Shown piece by piece: positions 1 to 10,200 of a stretch of DNA of 64,000 bases. The notes under the pieces are model-generated. The model had not been told where the DNA came from. It ran no database searches and worked only from the letters and a program-made list of their open reading frames with translations. The DNA comes from Cyclina sinensis (Eukaryota > Mollusca > Bivalvia > Venerida > Veneridae). Position numbers and translations under genes: made by a program. The stretch lies in contig JAAONU010000013.1 in assembly GCA_012932295.1 (NCBI GenBank), positions 4,076,603 through 4,140,602 on the forward strand. Reading direction: 5' to 3'. Numbering within the stretch: position 1 is the stretch's first letter; each line of letters starts with the position of its first letter.

Positions 1-152
1 CGCTTTGGCCCAACCACAAGCAATTAGGTGCTGCCGGGGGGCATTTATGTTTTACAAACATTTCTTGTTCTTTTATATTTAGAGAGTTATAAGAATAAAA
101 TTAAATAAAATGTGTGCAAAAGTAACCATGAATTACCTATACTGGTACATAC

Positions 153-837
153 CGATTTCTTCAACTCATTTGTTAATCCTTTCCAACATTTACAACCGAA
201 GCAGTGTCCGATGCCTACTATTGCCAAAAATATCAACCAGACAAAAATTATGACTACAGTACTGATTTCAAGTGTTTGGACAGCAGCGTCGTAATGCTTC
301 ACGTCTTTCTCTCTCCCAGATGTCAGTGCAATAACGGTAAAATTCACTGCAACGTTCAACCAGAACAACATGACGAACACCAACGTCAGTAGACGTTTCT
401 GCATCCCAAACACATGCTTGTACTTCACATGGACTGACTCATTCACTAGTTTTTCTATCGTATCAATACGTTCAGAAGATAACTGAAACAATTAGTTGAA
501 ACTAAAATCTCCGGACAACAAGTAATATCTTTTTCTATTTAACATATATATCAGAAATTAATCTCAACCAAAATAAATGAAATATTAAAATATAAGATTT
601 TTGAATTCAGTATTTTATTTCTCAAACATCCAGCGGGCTAAAAAGCCTGTGAGGACATATATACCAGAACGATACCGTGGCTATATCTATTCTATCAATT
701 TCAAAGAGCCTCGGTGAATCTTCCGCGAAGAAAATAGTCAAATAAATTGTCAAAAGTATACTTCCATATAATATACCAAATATCCTTCCTTCGCCATGCC
801 CATCGATTGCATTTACTGGAAACACTTTGATAGCCAT
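153..837 (-). CDS. small multi-pass membrane protein, two exons, partial at left edge
   Basis: I do not recognise the family. Exon 1 runs from the ATG at 837 (an in-frame TAA lies just upstream) to 676, where ACG|GTATCG is a phase-0 donor. Exon 2 starts at 482 after TTGTTTCAG, in the same phase, and runs to about 153, where TCG|GTATGT is a phase-0 donor; reading through would stop at 87. The joined product is about 164 residues with three hydrophobic segments: near residues 19-38, about 86-108, and about 130-150 followed by a CFGCKCW cysteine cluster. Between segments 1 and 2 lies a charged stretch (LSSERIDTIEKLVNES). Three spans suggest a plasma- or organelle-membrane protein. Further exons, if any, lie beyond the left edge. 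The exon join is inferred from phase; exon 2 is the better supported of the two. Confidence 0.45.
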
Positions 838-2209
838 TTGTTAAAAATATGTAGTAATTATGCGGAGGAATATAATAACAAGGTAGTGCCACAGTTATAT
901 TACGTGTGTAATATTAGGAAATACGTTATGGTTATATTGCATTACAAATAAAGTATATCATGTAATAAATCCTTGTGCAATATTATTTTTGGATATTCTA
1001 CCTAAATTTCCTAAATTAGAAAACGAATCGAATAAAGTAAGTTTTTATACGGCACCATGTGCGTTAACAATCGAGTGCAAAATTGGATTTTTAATAACAA
1101 AGAATTTCAAAATTTTGAACTACTGTTAATCGTGCATTATAACAATCAGTTAAATAAAATAGCTTTAAAAATCTTTCTTTAAATCGCTCTTTAAGATCTA
1201 CGGGCTCTTACGAGCAATAAAGTTTTACAATTATCACTCATGGAATTTGAGTTGCATTTTTGAAAGGTATGTCTCGTTGTTAAATAGGGTCAATTCAAAC
1301 TGGAAGGTTTCGGGTTACCTGAGTTTTGTGACTTGTGATTAATTCAGTAAACGTTTGATTAGATTATCTTCTCACTGAAAGTCCAGTCTAGTATATGTCT
1401 TATACATTTATTAGTTTGGGAATAAAATTAAACAACCAAAAAATAAAAAAAAAAGAATTTTTAAAACTTTGTTTTAACTTTGAAGGTATAATAGATGATC
1501 TAGGACAAATCTATGAGGTACTCACCTGGAATCCTTTCTCCCAAACAGAAGACCGTGTTTCAAAATCTATATCGAGTTTGTACCTTGAAAGCGACAGCCA
1601 TTTCCAGCCACTGTAGAACTTAGTCAAGGGAACACTTACCGTCTGGCCATTTGTTTCTGAAATTGATGGCTTGTTGCTTAGAAACCTTTTTAAGACGCAA
1701 CAGTTAAAGCACTGTAATTAAGGATCCAACAACAGTAAAAGTAATTCGTAACAAGAGCTGTCAGAATTGCACTGATGCTCCTCCACCCCTCTAAAGATCA
1801 ATCAAGAATATCGACTGAGCATAAAACAACTGGATGAAGTGTTAATTACTCATAAAGCTGATTTTTTTCAAAACTTCTGATTGCTCTAATTCCTGAGAAA
1901 TTTATTGAAAACAACACAATTATAAAGTAAAGACACCTGTCAACTTAGAATTTGAAACATTGAGTAATCAATACGATTTATCTACACATGTCAAACTATC
2001 CTGGTAAAGGGAACTTGGAGGTCCAGGAAGCAGTTATTTTAGAGTTTTTGATAGGAAATAACTTTCTAAAAACAGACCTCTATGAACTTGACCTTTGAGC
2101 CTGTTGGCCTAAAAAGACAAAAGGGCTAATCAAAACCGTTTTCAAAGTGCAGGGCTCAGTGAGTTTGACCTTTCACCGCGATGGTGTTACCCGGAAAAAT
2201 CCACCTTCC
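838..2209. other. gene-poor AT-rich interval
   Basis: I see no convincing coding exon here. Short open frames (for example 1395-1616) have no recognisable domain and biased A/T codon content. From about 1980 the sequence becomes a diverged repeat with phrases such as TTTTCAAAGTGC and TTTGACCTT that recur at 3350-3640. Confidence 0.4.
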
Positions 2210-2276
2210 CCGAGCTGGGATTGAACTCAGGTGCCTTCGATTACTAAGCAGACACTCTACCACGTTACCATAAAAG
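2210..2276 (-). repeat. tRNA-derived SINE head (diverged)
   Basis: Read on the minus strand this has an A-box-like start (GGTAACGTGGTAGAGTG), an anticodon-arm-like middle and a B box (GAGTTCAATCC, plus positions 2218-2228). That is the internal pol III promoter layout of tRNA-derived SINEs. There is no intact acceptor stem, so it is not a functional tRNA gene. Confidence 0.55.
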
Positions 2277-2437
2277 TTAGCTGATAGGCAACAGCTGATA
2301 GTGTGTGGCAGGCTTGGATTGTTAAGCTTAATTTCTTTGAGTTACTTCCCTTTGACCATACTGTTGGAAAATTTGTGTTCAGTCAGGTGTGTGACCCTTG
2401 GTGACCTTTTATCAAATGCATTCCCACCAAATCTACT

Positions 2438-2910
2438 TATTATGTCTCCCCCCCAAAAAATGGGGAGACATATTGTTTTTCCCCCGGTTGTCCGTCCGTC
2501 CGTCCGTCTGTCCGTCACAAAATCGTGTCCGCTCTGTATCTTCCAAAGCCTTTGAAGGATTTTTATGAAACTTGGGTCAGATGTTCACCTCATCGAGGCG
2601 ACGTGCAGAACCCACTTTGCGGGTGTGGTGTCTCAAGGTCAAGGTCACACTTGGAGGTTAAATGTCAAATGCCACAAAATCGTGTCCGCTCTGTATCTTC
2701 AAAAGCCCTTGAAGGATTTTTATGAAACTTGGGTCAGATGTTCACCTCATCAAGGTGACGTGCAGAACCCACTTTGCGGGTGTTGTGTCTCAAGGTCAAG
2801 GTCACACTTGGAGGTTAAATGTCAAATTTTACAATCGTCTGACTCAATACTACCTGCAGCAACTGGCTGGGGGGAGACATATGTTTTTGTTCAATCAAAA
2901 ACCCATTTCT
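2438..2910 (+). repeat. pearl-like element, ATGTCTCCCCC hairpin family
   Basis: Starts with an imperfect hairpin (ATGTCTCCCCC ... GGGGAGACAT), then ATTGTTTTT and a CCGT/CCGTC microsatellite. Two tandem core units of about 157 bp follow (CACAAAATCGTGTCCGCTC at about 2516 and 2673), each with AAGGTCAAGGTCACACTTGG. A second GGGGGAGACATATG closes the element. The overlapping open frames are by-products of the tandem core and are not genes. Confidence 0.7.
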
Positions 2911-3239
2911 AGTTCTGATTGGTTTAGGGATACAGGTATTTAGATTTCAATTAATAGTGCACTATCTGAAATGATTTCAGACTGAGAACATGTAATTTTA
3001 AAATAAAGTCGCGGTTTTAAGTTATGGATGGATTATAAGACTGAGACTATTCACTGAGGGAGTGGCTGTGTGTTGTGCTGATGTGCTGGTGTTCTGATAA
3101 TCATTCAAGCCCACAACTTGGATGTCTTGAATAAATACACTATTGATCAGAACCTTAGATGCTCGTTTCTCATACATGCGGATTTGAAGAGAACCTACCC
3201 CTAAAACACTTGTGGCTACTTATCCATTAATTATTGGAA

Positions 3240-3645
3240 CTTTTTTAAGTAACTACCAAAGTGACAATGGTTCATCTACTGATCATGCGTATTGATCCTG
3301 TAAAATTGAAACGTCCTCGGTAGAGTTCTCTTTTGAGTTATTGATCGGAAAACGTTTTCAAAGTGCGGACCACTGAGAGCTTGACCTTTTTGGGCTTAAA
3401 ACATAGGAGTCCATCTGCTTATCATGCCTAACTATACTGTAAAGTTTGAAATTCCTATGTGCAGTTGTTCTTGGGTTATTAATCGGAAACTGTTTCAATG
3501 AGAGGACCCATGTGAGATTTACTTTTAACTCTGTTTCCCCCAAAACAACAGGCTTTTTTATTCATCTTGTCTTACCATTGATCCTTGGTGCAGTCGTTCT
3601 TGAGTTGTTTATCATATATTGTAGATTACAAGCATGATCCATCAG
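3240..3645. repeat. diverged tandem repeat, about 140 bp units
   Basis: Two to three degraded units share GAGTTATTGATCGGAAA / GGGTTATTAATCGGAAA, a TTTCAA(A/T)G motif and 'TTGACCTTTTTGGGC'-like text. The layout matches the tandem cores of the pearl-like elements but no terminal hairpin remains. Confidence 0.4.
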
Positions 3646-4344
3646 GATATTTTATCACTGAGATACAGGCCTTTCTTTTCATATTTCCTTCTAGGAACTA
3701 GTTGACAAAGTTTTTCCGATCGAATATCGACGTGCATAGGTCTAGAGATTAAACTTTGCAAGCAGTTGTCCAAGATAATTAAATTACCTCTACAAATTTT
3801 AAGGCAAATGTGTCAAAGAAATGAGTTTTAATAATGTAACTTTACGTAAGACACTTAAACCCGAAAAGATGGTTGTTTTGTGTAAGTTATCTTTTATACT
3901 TTAAGAGAGCTGAGACGAATGTTTAGGTCAATGCGACCATTTCTAGTTATACATCTGTAAACAAAGATTTTGGAATTGTTCGACCAGTTTTCTTCAAGAC
4001 TCGTAAAACAGGTATAGATATCAATCTTGAGGTAATTTGATTGAAGGTCAAAGTCATGATAATTAAGACGGAAATTTTCCTTACACGCATTACGTGGGGT
4101 GTCGAAATCGTCGGCATCTTCGATACCGGATGGAATAAAAGTTAATCTGACATATCATTTTGTTCAAAAATACTTACTATGCTATTAACACCTCTCCCAA
4201 AGGTGTTTTGGCATGCTCATATAATCTTATTTAATAGTGGCTGAATTTAAGCAAATGCGTTTAAATTTACTTACCGTTTTGCTCTGACTGCCACACTGAA
4301 AGATAAAAATTCAAGATATTGCGTAAATCGCTAATAATGTTTCT

Positions 4345-4925
4345 TTGACGGTGAATATAAAACAACAGGGCCAACATGGCCCAATATCGCTCACCTGATC
4401 ATCAAGAGACACTTCTGACAAAGTTTCATGAAGACTGGTTAGAAAATGTAGCCTCGAGATTGTTTTGGTTTCCATAAACAGTGTTTTCACAAACATTCCA
4501 ACAAAGTTTTTTGATGACTGCCTGAAAAATTTGCCCTCTAAGAGTGTTCTAAACCTTTCTCTAAGATATAATCTGGTGACCTTGATTTTGACCCAACATA
4601 ACACAAATATCAAAACGACTTAGAAGTCATCAAGTCAAACATTCTGACCAAGTTTCATGATGGTTGGATCGAAAATATGGCCTCTAGAGTGCTCATAAGA
4701 TTTTTCTAGCATTTGACCTGGTGATCTAGATTTTGACCTAACATGACAAATATATGAAAAGAGCCTAGATGTCTTTAAGTTTAACATTCTGACTAAGTTT
4801 TTATGATAACTGAATGGGAAATGTAACCTCTAGAGTGTTCACAGGGTAATTGTAGACGGACGACAGACAGACAACGGACAAAGGGCGATCATAGTAGGCC
4901 TAGCTCACATATGAGCACTGAGGAA
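4345..4925 (-). repeat. pearl-like element, AGCTCAC/GGCCAT family, reversed
   Basis: In reverse orientation: the GGGCCATGTTGGCCC-type end lies at about 4370 and the AGCTCA hairpin end at about 4900-4918 (GCTCACATATGAGCAC). Between them lie three diverged core units with TCTAGAGTGTTC and 'AAGTTTCATGA' text. Long minus-strand frames here come from repeat sequence. Confidence 0.55.
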
Positions 4926-5974
4926 AATTGAACATCAAATGGCTGGTGCAATGAAGAAGTCTACATCTGTCGTGGACCTTTTATTACCCTACATGCTTTG
5001 AAGAGAAAAAAACGTCAGGTCTGGATCTGGTGTACAGTTAAGAGTTATACGATGAAAACAAAAACTTTCTCATGTAAGAACTTTTTTTCGTTGTTGTTTT
5101 TTTTTAAATCAAGGTATAAGCGTCGGGCGTTTTACATGTAACTGGACTTGAGAAATAATAAATAAGATCGCACTCGTGATTTAATTTCCTACGTATCCGA
5201 ACTCCGCCCATATTTCATTCACCGATAAAATATAAAAACGTATTTATTATTTCGATTCTAATCACAATAAAAAAAATGGAACTATATTTTGTGTTCATCA
5301 ATCTTCAGTTGCGGACATTCGGTTCATTGCCGTTTCAATTTACACCCCACTGGCGAAAGTGAGGGAATTTGGCTAATAATGCGGGTTCCGTTTTTCTTTA
5401 GTTTAGCATCACAGTTACAACTGCATCGATAACAATTTTCTAAGACTGCGATGCATGCTTTGGAATGAAGCTGACATTTTAGACCGTTACTTGCCTAAAA
5501 CAAAAACAACTAAACAAAAACAATGGAGAAAAATCTTTTTTATGCATTACATGGGAGGAAATCATAACAGCTACATAAATTTTGTCGTATAATAAAGTAT
5601 ATAGCGTTTCATATCGTGTGAGAATAATATGTAAAATTTCTGAATGTTCGTAAGTCGACGAAAAATTTTCAAATTGTTTAGTCAAGAATGAATCTGGTTG
5701 TCATATCCCCCAGACTAATTAGCACGTATTGCGGACATCTATCAGTTGGCTCGTACTCCAAGTTTTCTGCCTTATAAACATCTTTCTGTTCTTCCTATTT
5801 ACATCATGAATGATTTAAATGGCAATGAATGTGTTAACACCTTTTTGTTTAAAATGCAAACGGTTAATGATCATATTACAAAGAGAAACCCAACAATTCA
5901 ATGACATTTTTCTTGTGTTTCTTTAAAAGAAGGACAAACGTATATTGTTAATCCATATTTGTTTTGTTTTTCAG

Positions 5975-6188
5975 GCTTCTACCAAATTTCTTCTACAGAA
6001 GCGGTAGGAGTTCTGATTTTTGTCGTAATTGTCGAATTATTTCTAGTCTTGCAGGAAATAATAACTTTCAGTTTACTTCGAACGAAACATCTGTCCAATG
6101 TAGCCAGTCAAGATATTTGTGTATGCATATTACTACCGCTTGCAAAACTGATCAGAGTTTAACGTATTCGGAAAGCGGTAAAAAGTGA
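5975..6188 (+). CDS. orphan cysteine-rich exon, unknown gene
   Basis: A strong 3' splice site (TTTTGTTTTTCAG) ends at 5974 and is followed by a frame open to a stop at 6188. In one frame it reads a cysteine-rich, extracellular-looking segment with six cysteines, an N-E-T sequon and no hydrophobic span (CRNCRIISSLAGNNNFQF, then spaced C residues). The alternative frame is hydrophobic and less convincing. It could be an internal or last exon of a plus-strand secreted protein, but no partner exon could be found. A GGTAAAAAG near 6176 might be a donor. Unrecognised; it may be chance. Confidence 0.25.
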
Positions 6189-6588
6189 CGTTACGATGTT
6201 TTTTTCAGTAGCTTAAACTGTCACTTTACTGATCATCCAATCACAGCGAGGCAGTTTTCTTAGGTATCCCTGTCAATAAAACTGCGTCTTGCAATCTATC
6301 CGCAGCCAAAATAATGCTGTGTCGTAATTGTCGCTGCGTTGCTACCGGAAATCTTCACTCAATATCTTTTTTCCTAACCGCTTTTCTATTTCGTACACAG
6401 AATGACACTAGAATGACATCATTGACAGGTAAAGGGCAGAGTTTGAAAGAAACACTTTGGGCGGCGCTTTAATTGATTTTTGACAGGTGTACCGTCGAGT
6501 CTCGTTCTTTACCTAACAGTGTAAACTCTAATCAGTTTGGCAAGCGGTAGTTAATAAATTTTACTTATACCTGAGGTAGATATCAAGA

Positions 6589-7155
6589 TTAAAAAGGTAA
6601 ATAGTAAAGTATACCGTTTTGAACAAATGCATTCAATACAAGTACATGCATTTCATCTACTTCCGTTCTCTGTGCATCAATGTATGACAGGTGTTTCAAA
6701 ATATCAGGAACAGTGCATGGTTCAGTTTTTATCGGTATAACAATATACCCTTGTGTAATCCTGGCATGAAGTGCTTGCTGAATTTCATGATCGCAGAACT
6801 GGTGACGTCCGTTGACAGAATCCTCAGACAAAACGATTAGAATGCCCATACTTTTTTCTATTCCATTGTGAATATTCTGAAACACGTTTTGTCCTGCAGT
6901 AAAATCTCTCTCGTGATAACAACATTTTAAACCTTCTCTTTCCAGGTTTTTTATAATAGTTCTAACATCCTCTGCATTCTCGTCGCTGTAGCACATAAAC
7001 AAATGAAAGTCTTTATTATATGGTATCTCCGAAACCTTGAACGCTAGGTTGGTAGACTGACTCGTTTCCACAACCTCTATCAATGGTTCGGTGTCAATAT
7101 CATTGTCCTGTCTGTAATAACCATGTTTCCTCGTCGCCATTTTTAAATTGCCCAT
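6589..7155 (-). CDS. TIR-domain protein
   Basis: A stand-alone TIR-domain protein of about 188 residues (183 if translation starts at the ATG at 7140, which has the better Kozak context). An acidic N-terminal region of about 50 residues precedes the TIR fold at about residues 50-165. Box 1 is FHLFMCYSDEN, box 2 is HERDFTAGQNVFQNI, followed by GILIVLSEDSV and a CDHEIQQAL helix whose glutamate sits where TIR NADases carry their catalytic Glu. Box 2 has Ala where many TLR TIRs have Pro, and box 3 has no Phe-Trp. There is no membrane segment, so the protein is cytosolic and most likely acts as an adaptor or enzyme in innate signalling. The frame ends at 6589, but AACG|GTATAC at 6615/6614 is a possible donor, so further exons to the left cannot be excluded. 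It is divergent from the receptor gene starting at 7295. Confidence 0.85.
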   Translation of the reverse strand: MGNLKMATRKHGYYRQDNDIDTEPLIEVVETSQSTNLAFKVSEIPYNKDFHLFMCYSDENAEDVRTIIKNLEREGLKCCYHERDFTAGQNVFQNIHNGIEKSMGILIVLSEDSVNGRHQFCDHEIQQALHARITQGYIVIPIKTEPCTVPDILKHLSYIDAQRTEVDEMHVLVLNAFVQNGILYYLPF

Positions 7156-7294
7156 GCAAATCTACGTTCAGTTTACAGGTGGTTAACACACTGCAATGTT
7201 ATTTTTATTGTGCACTGCAGTGTTTTGTGATTCCGTAGCATATCAAGTTACTTTATCGATCTTCAAATATGTTCGTTGGACTTAAAATGTGAAC
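7156..7294. promoter_or_regulatory. putative bidirectional promoter between TIR gene and receptor gene
   Basis: Only 139 bp separate the outermost TIR start codon (7155, minus) from the receptor start codon (7295, plus); 154 bp if the inner TIR start at 7140 is used. Both 5' UTRs and core promoters must lie in or overlap this stretch. I see no clear TATA box, and the interval is not GC-rich. The promoter role is inferred from gene arrangement. Confidence 0.45.
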
Positions 7295-10200
7295 ATGGCG
7301 AGGAGCTTACAGTTATTCTTAATTCTGTTTATTATTTTATATTTGGTAAGTTTTAAGTAGTTACTTGACACAATTATCCAATATACAATTGATTTCCTAC
7401 ATTCTGGGTGAAAGCACAGGAATAAATTACTAGATGTTGTCTTCATAACATATTACACTTAAACTTGGTTAATATAACATACGTGCAAGAATTTATAAAC
7501 AGAAAAACCGTTGTGGATGAAATAATAAATTAGGTCTATTTTCAGTTCACCAGGGATAGTAACATTACAAGACATAGGCTGTGATATTATATGCTGTGAC
7601 ATTGCATTGAAGTTGTTTATTATAATCAATATGATCTCGATATTTTTTTTCCCTTTAAATTCTATGTCTAAGTTTGGAAACAAGTGACGTTACACCTTTT
7701 ATAAATAACATTGCTAATCAATAAGTGGTACAGGTTTCCGTAGCATGTAGTAGGATCGTGTTTGCAAACGAATTTAGGACAAAACCCCACCGGACAAAAA
7801 ACCACCCATTGATTTTTAAATAGGAGGACAAAAACCCACCTTTATTATTTTCAAGGTGGACAAAAAACACCTTAAATATTTCCAAGGTTGACAAAAACCC
7901 ACTTTGTTCTTTTTCATAGGTTGATAAAAACCCACCTATTGAAAATAAATCGATGTTACTATAATAAATATTATATTATTATAACATTGGTAGCTCTAAA
8001 ATTTGTGCATGAAAATATTGAAAAAATATTGAAACCATGTTTTTATTTAGATAGACATGTCGAATGTAGAGTAAAGTTAGTTCATTTATTAATCTCTCAT
8101 CCCTTTAATTTTATGACATATCACCAAAAAGTTTAAACTGATGTTAATTTGAACTGTCACTCACACTTTAATTGGATAAATATTAATTTATAAGCAATTA
8201 ACTACTTACAAATTAATTAAAATGTTCATGTTAATTATAATTACAAAGAAAAGTTAAATTCCATTTCATATGTTTAATTAGATAATTTCCTCTTTTTAAA
8301 TTAAAGATCAATCAATCTTTTATCTTTTTGTCAAAATATACAAATTATTTTCAGTTTGGTGATATTATAGTTGAAATGTTTGCAATCCATTGTATTGTTA
8401 ATACATTTATACATTTTCAATTTAGCTTTAAATCTGTATTGAAATCAATTAAAAAATAAAAGATAGTACATATGTTATATTGAGTTGTTATAAACAGGTG
8501 TTTTATTCCACCTAAAAAAACCAGGTGGGTTTTTGTCCGCCTTGGAAATATTAAAGGTGGGTTTTTGTCCACCTTGAAAGTAATAAGGGTGGGTTTTTAT
8601 CCTATTCAAAAATTAATGGGTGGGTTTTTGTCCGGTGGGTTTTTGTCCGTCCTCCTTTGCAACCATTGCGTTATCTTTTCATCTGATAAGACACAAGTCG
8701 GGTGGGCATATGCCGATAGGTTGTTAATACATATTTATAAAAGTTGAGTATCAATGAAAATAAAATTAATTAAAAAATTTATTCATTAACATATATTTTA
8801 TTTATATATTAAAATGAACGAACTATGAAGACATAACTTTCACTTTTTTCTAAATAGTTTTCACAGTGTCTTGGCCTTACGGAAAAAAAATGAATTTCAC
8901 TAAATGGTTTTTCATTTTTTAATCATATTTCAATATAAAATTATGAAAACATATTAGTTATTCAGAACTATTTTAATTTTGAAATTCCATAAAATAGCAA
9001 AAAAGTTATGGAAGTTTAATAATGCCTGTTCGGTACACAACCATGTTACTGTTTTTGCCCAACAGACATCGTATCTGTTTTGCCGTGTGACGTCACCGCG
9101 ATCTCTCCTATATCAACCGACTTTCGTGAAATTTAACCGATATTCAAGAAAAAATAAACTTTTCACGATTATTAGTTATAATAATTATTTAGTTTACTGT
9201 CGCCTTTTTAGTATAAAATTTCTCGCTAATGCCGACAACTGCAAACGAAAAATGTAAATATTTCGCAAAATGTTTTGTAGTTTCTAGATAATCTTACCAA
9301 TTTCTTGAAATGTGGTATTTTCCGTAAAAGGTAAATCATTAATTTCGTGAAAAGGAAAGTTCTTATTTTTTTCGGATTTACTAAGATGAACAACGCTCAC
9401 GGGTATATGAGTACTGGAACATGGATATTGATTTATTGCTTAACTAATTGAATTAGCAGTATGTTCCGGATCTTTCATTTTATTTCGAAACCCAAGAAAA
9501 AACTTTGGCATCTAAGGTGATCTGCGGTGAAATGCTTCATAACTTACTTATATTACTTATATTGGATTGTGGATGTGGATCTTTTTAAATGGTCATAATT
9601 TGTAATAGATAACAACAGAAACAGTTGTATGTACATGTTTTCATTATTTTAATAGAGAAAACTCTCGCAAGGGAGAGGTCAATGGAGCTCGGTCCCATCT
9701 TCAAATAACTCTGGTAATAGCATGTACCTTTGATGAGAATATGCACCACTGAAAGCAACAATCAATGGGTCAACTGTTAAACTGTCTATTTTAACAAAAT
9801 AAATCTGCCAGTACAAAATATTCAGTCTCTTGGAATACGTAGAGAAACAACACACACTCACACCCACACACAGACACACCCACACACACTGTAAATTTGT
9901 GATGACTCGAAATCGCATAGGAGATCGCCTTTTTGTTGAGTCATCGCACCTGTCGAGTGATCGCATGTCGTATCCTGTTAGTAACTTCTTTTAAATCGGA
10001 GTCGTGATTATAGCACGTTGGGAAACTTGCTTGAATAGAATAAACACGATATTTGTTTGATTTTACTTTTATTTACATAAATGTTATTACAAATATTTAC
10101 AAAATAACAACAAGAATAGGCAAATAGCAAGGAACAATATATATGTAAAACGTCCAAGCAAAAACAAAGAATAAATAAATTGCGATTATTTGCCGTGTTT

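Noticed and set aside
2301..2943. Three overlapping plus-strand frames of 66-115 codons
   Set aside because: All are translations of the pearl-like core units, which repeat with a 157-bp period; different frames share the same words.
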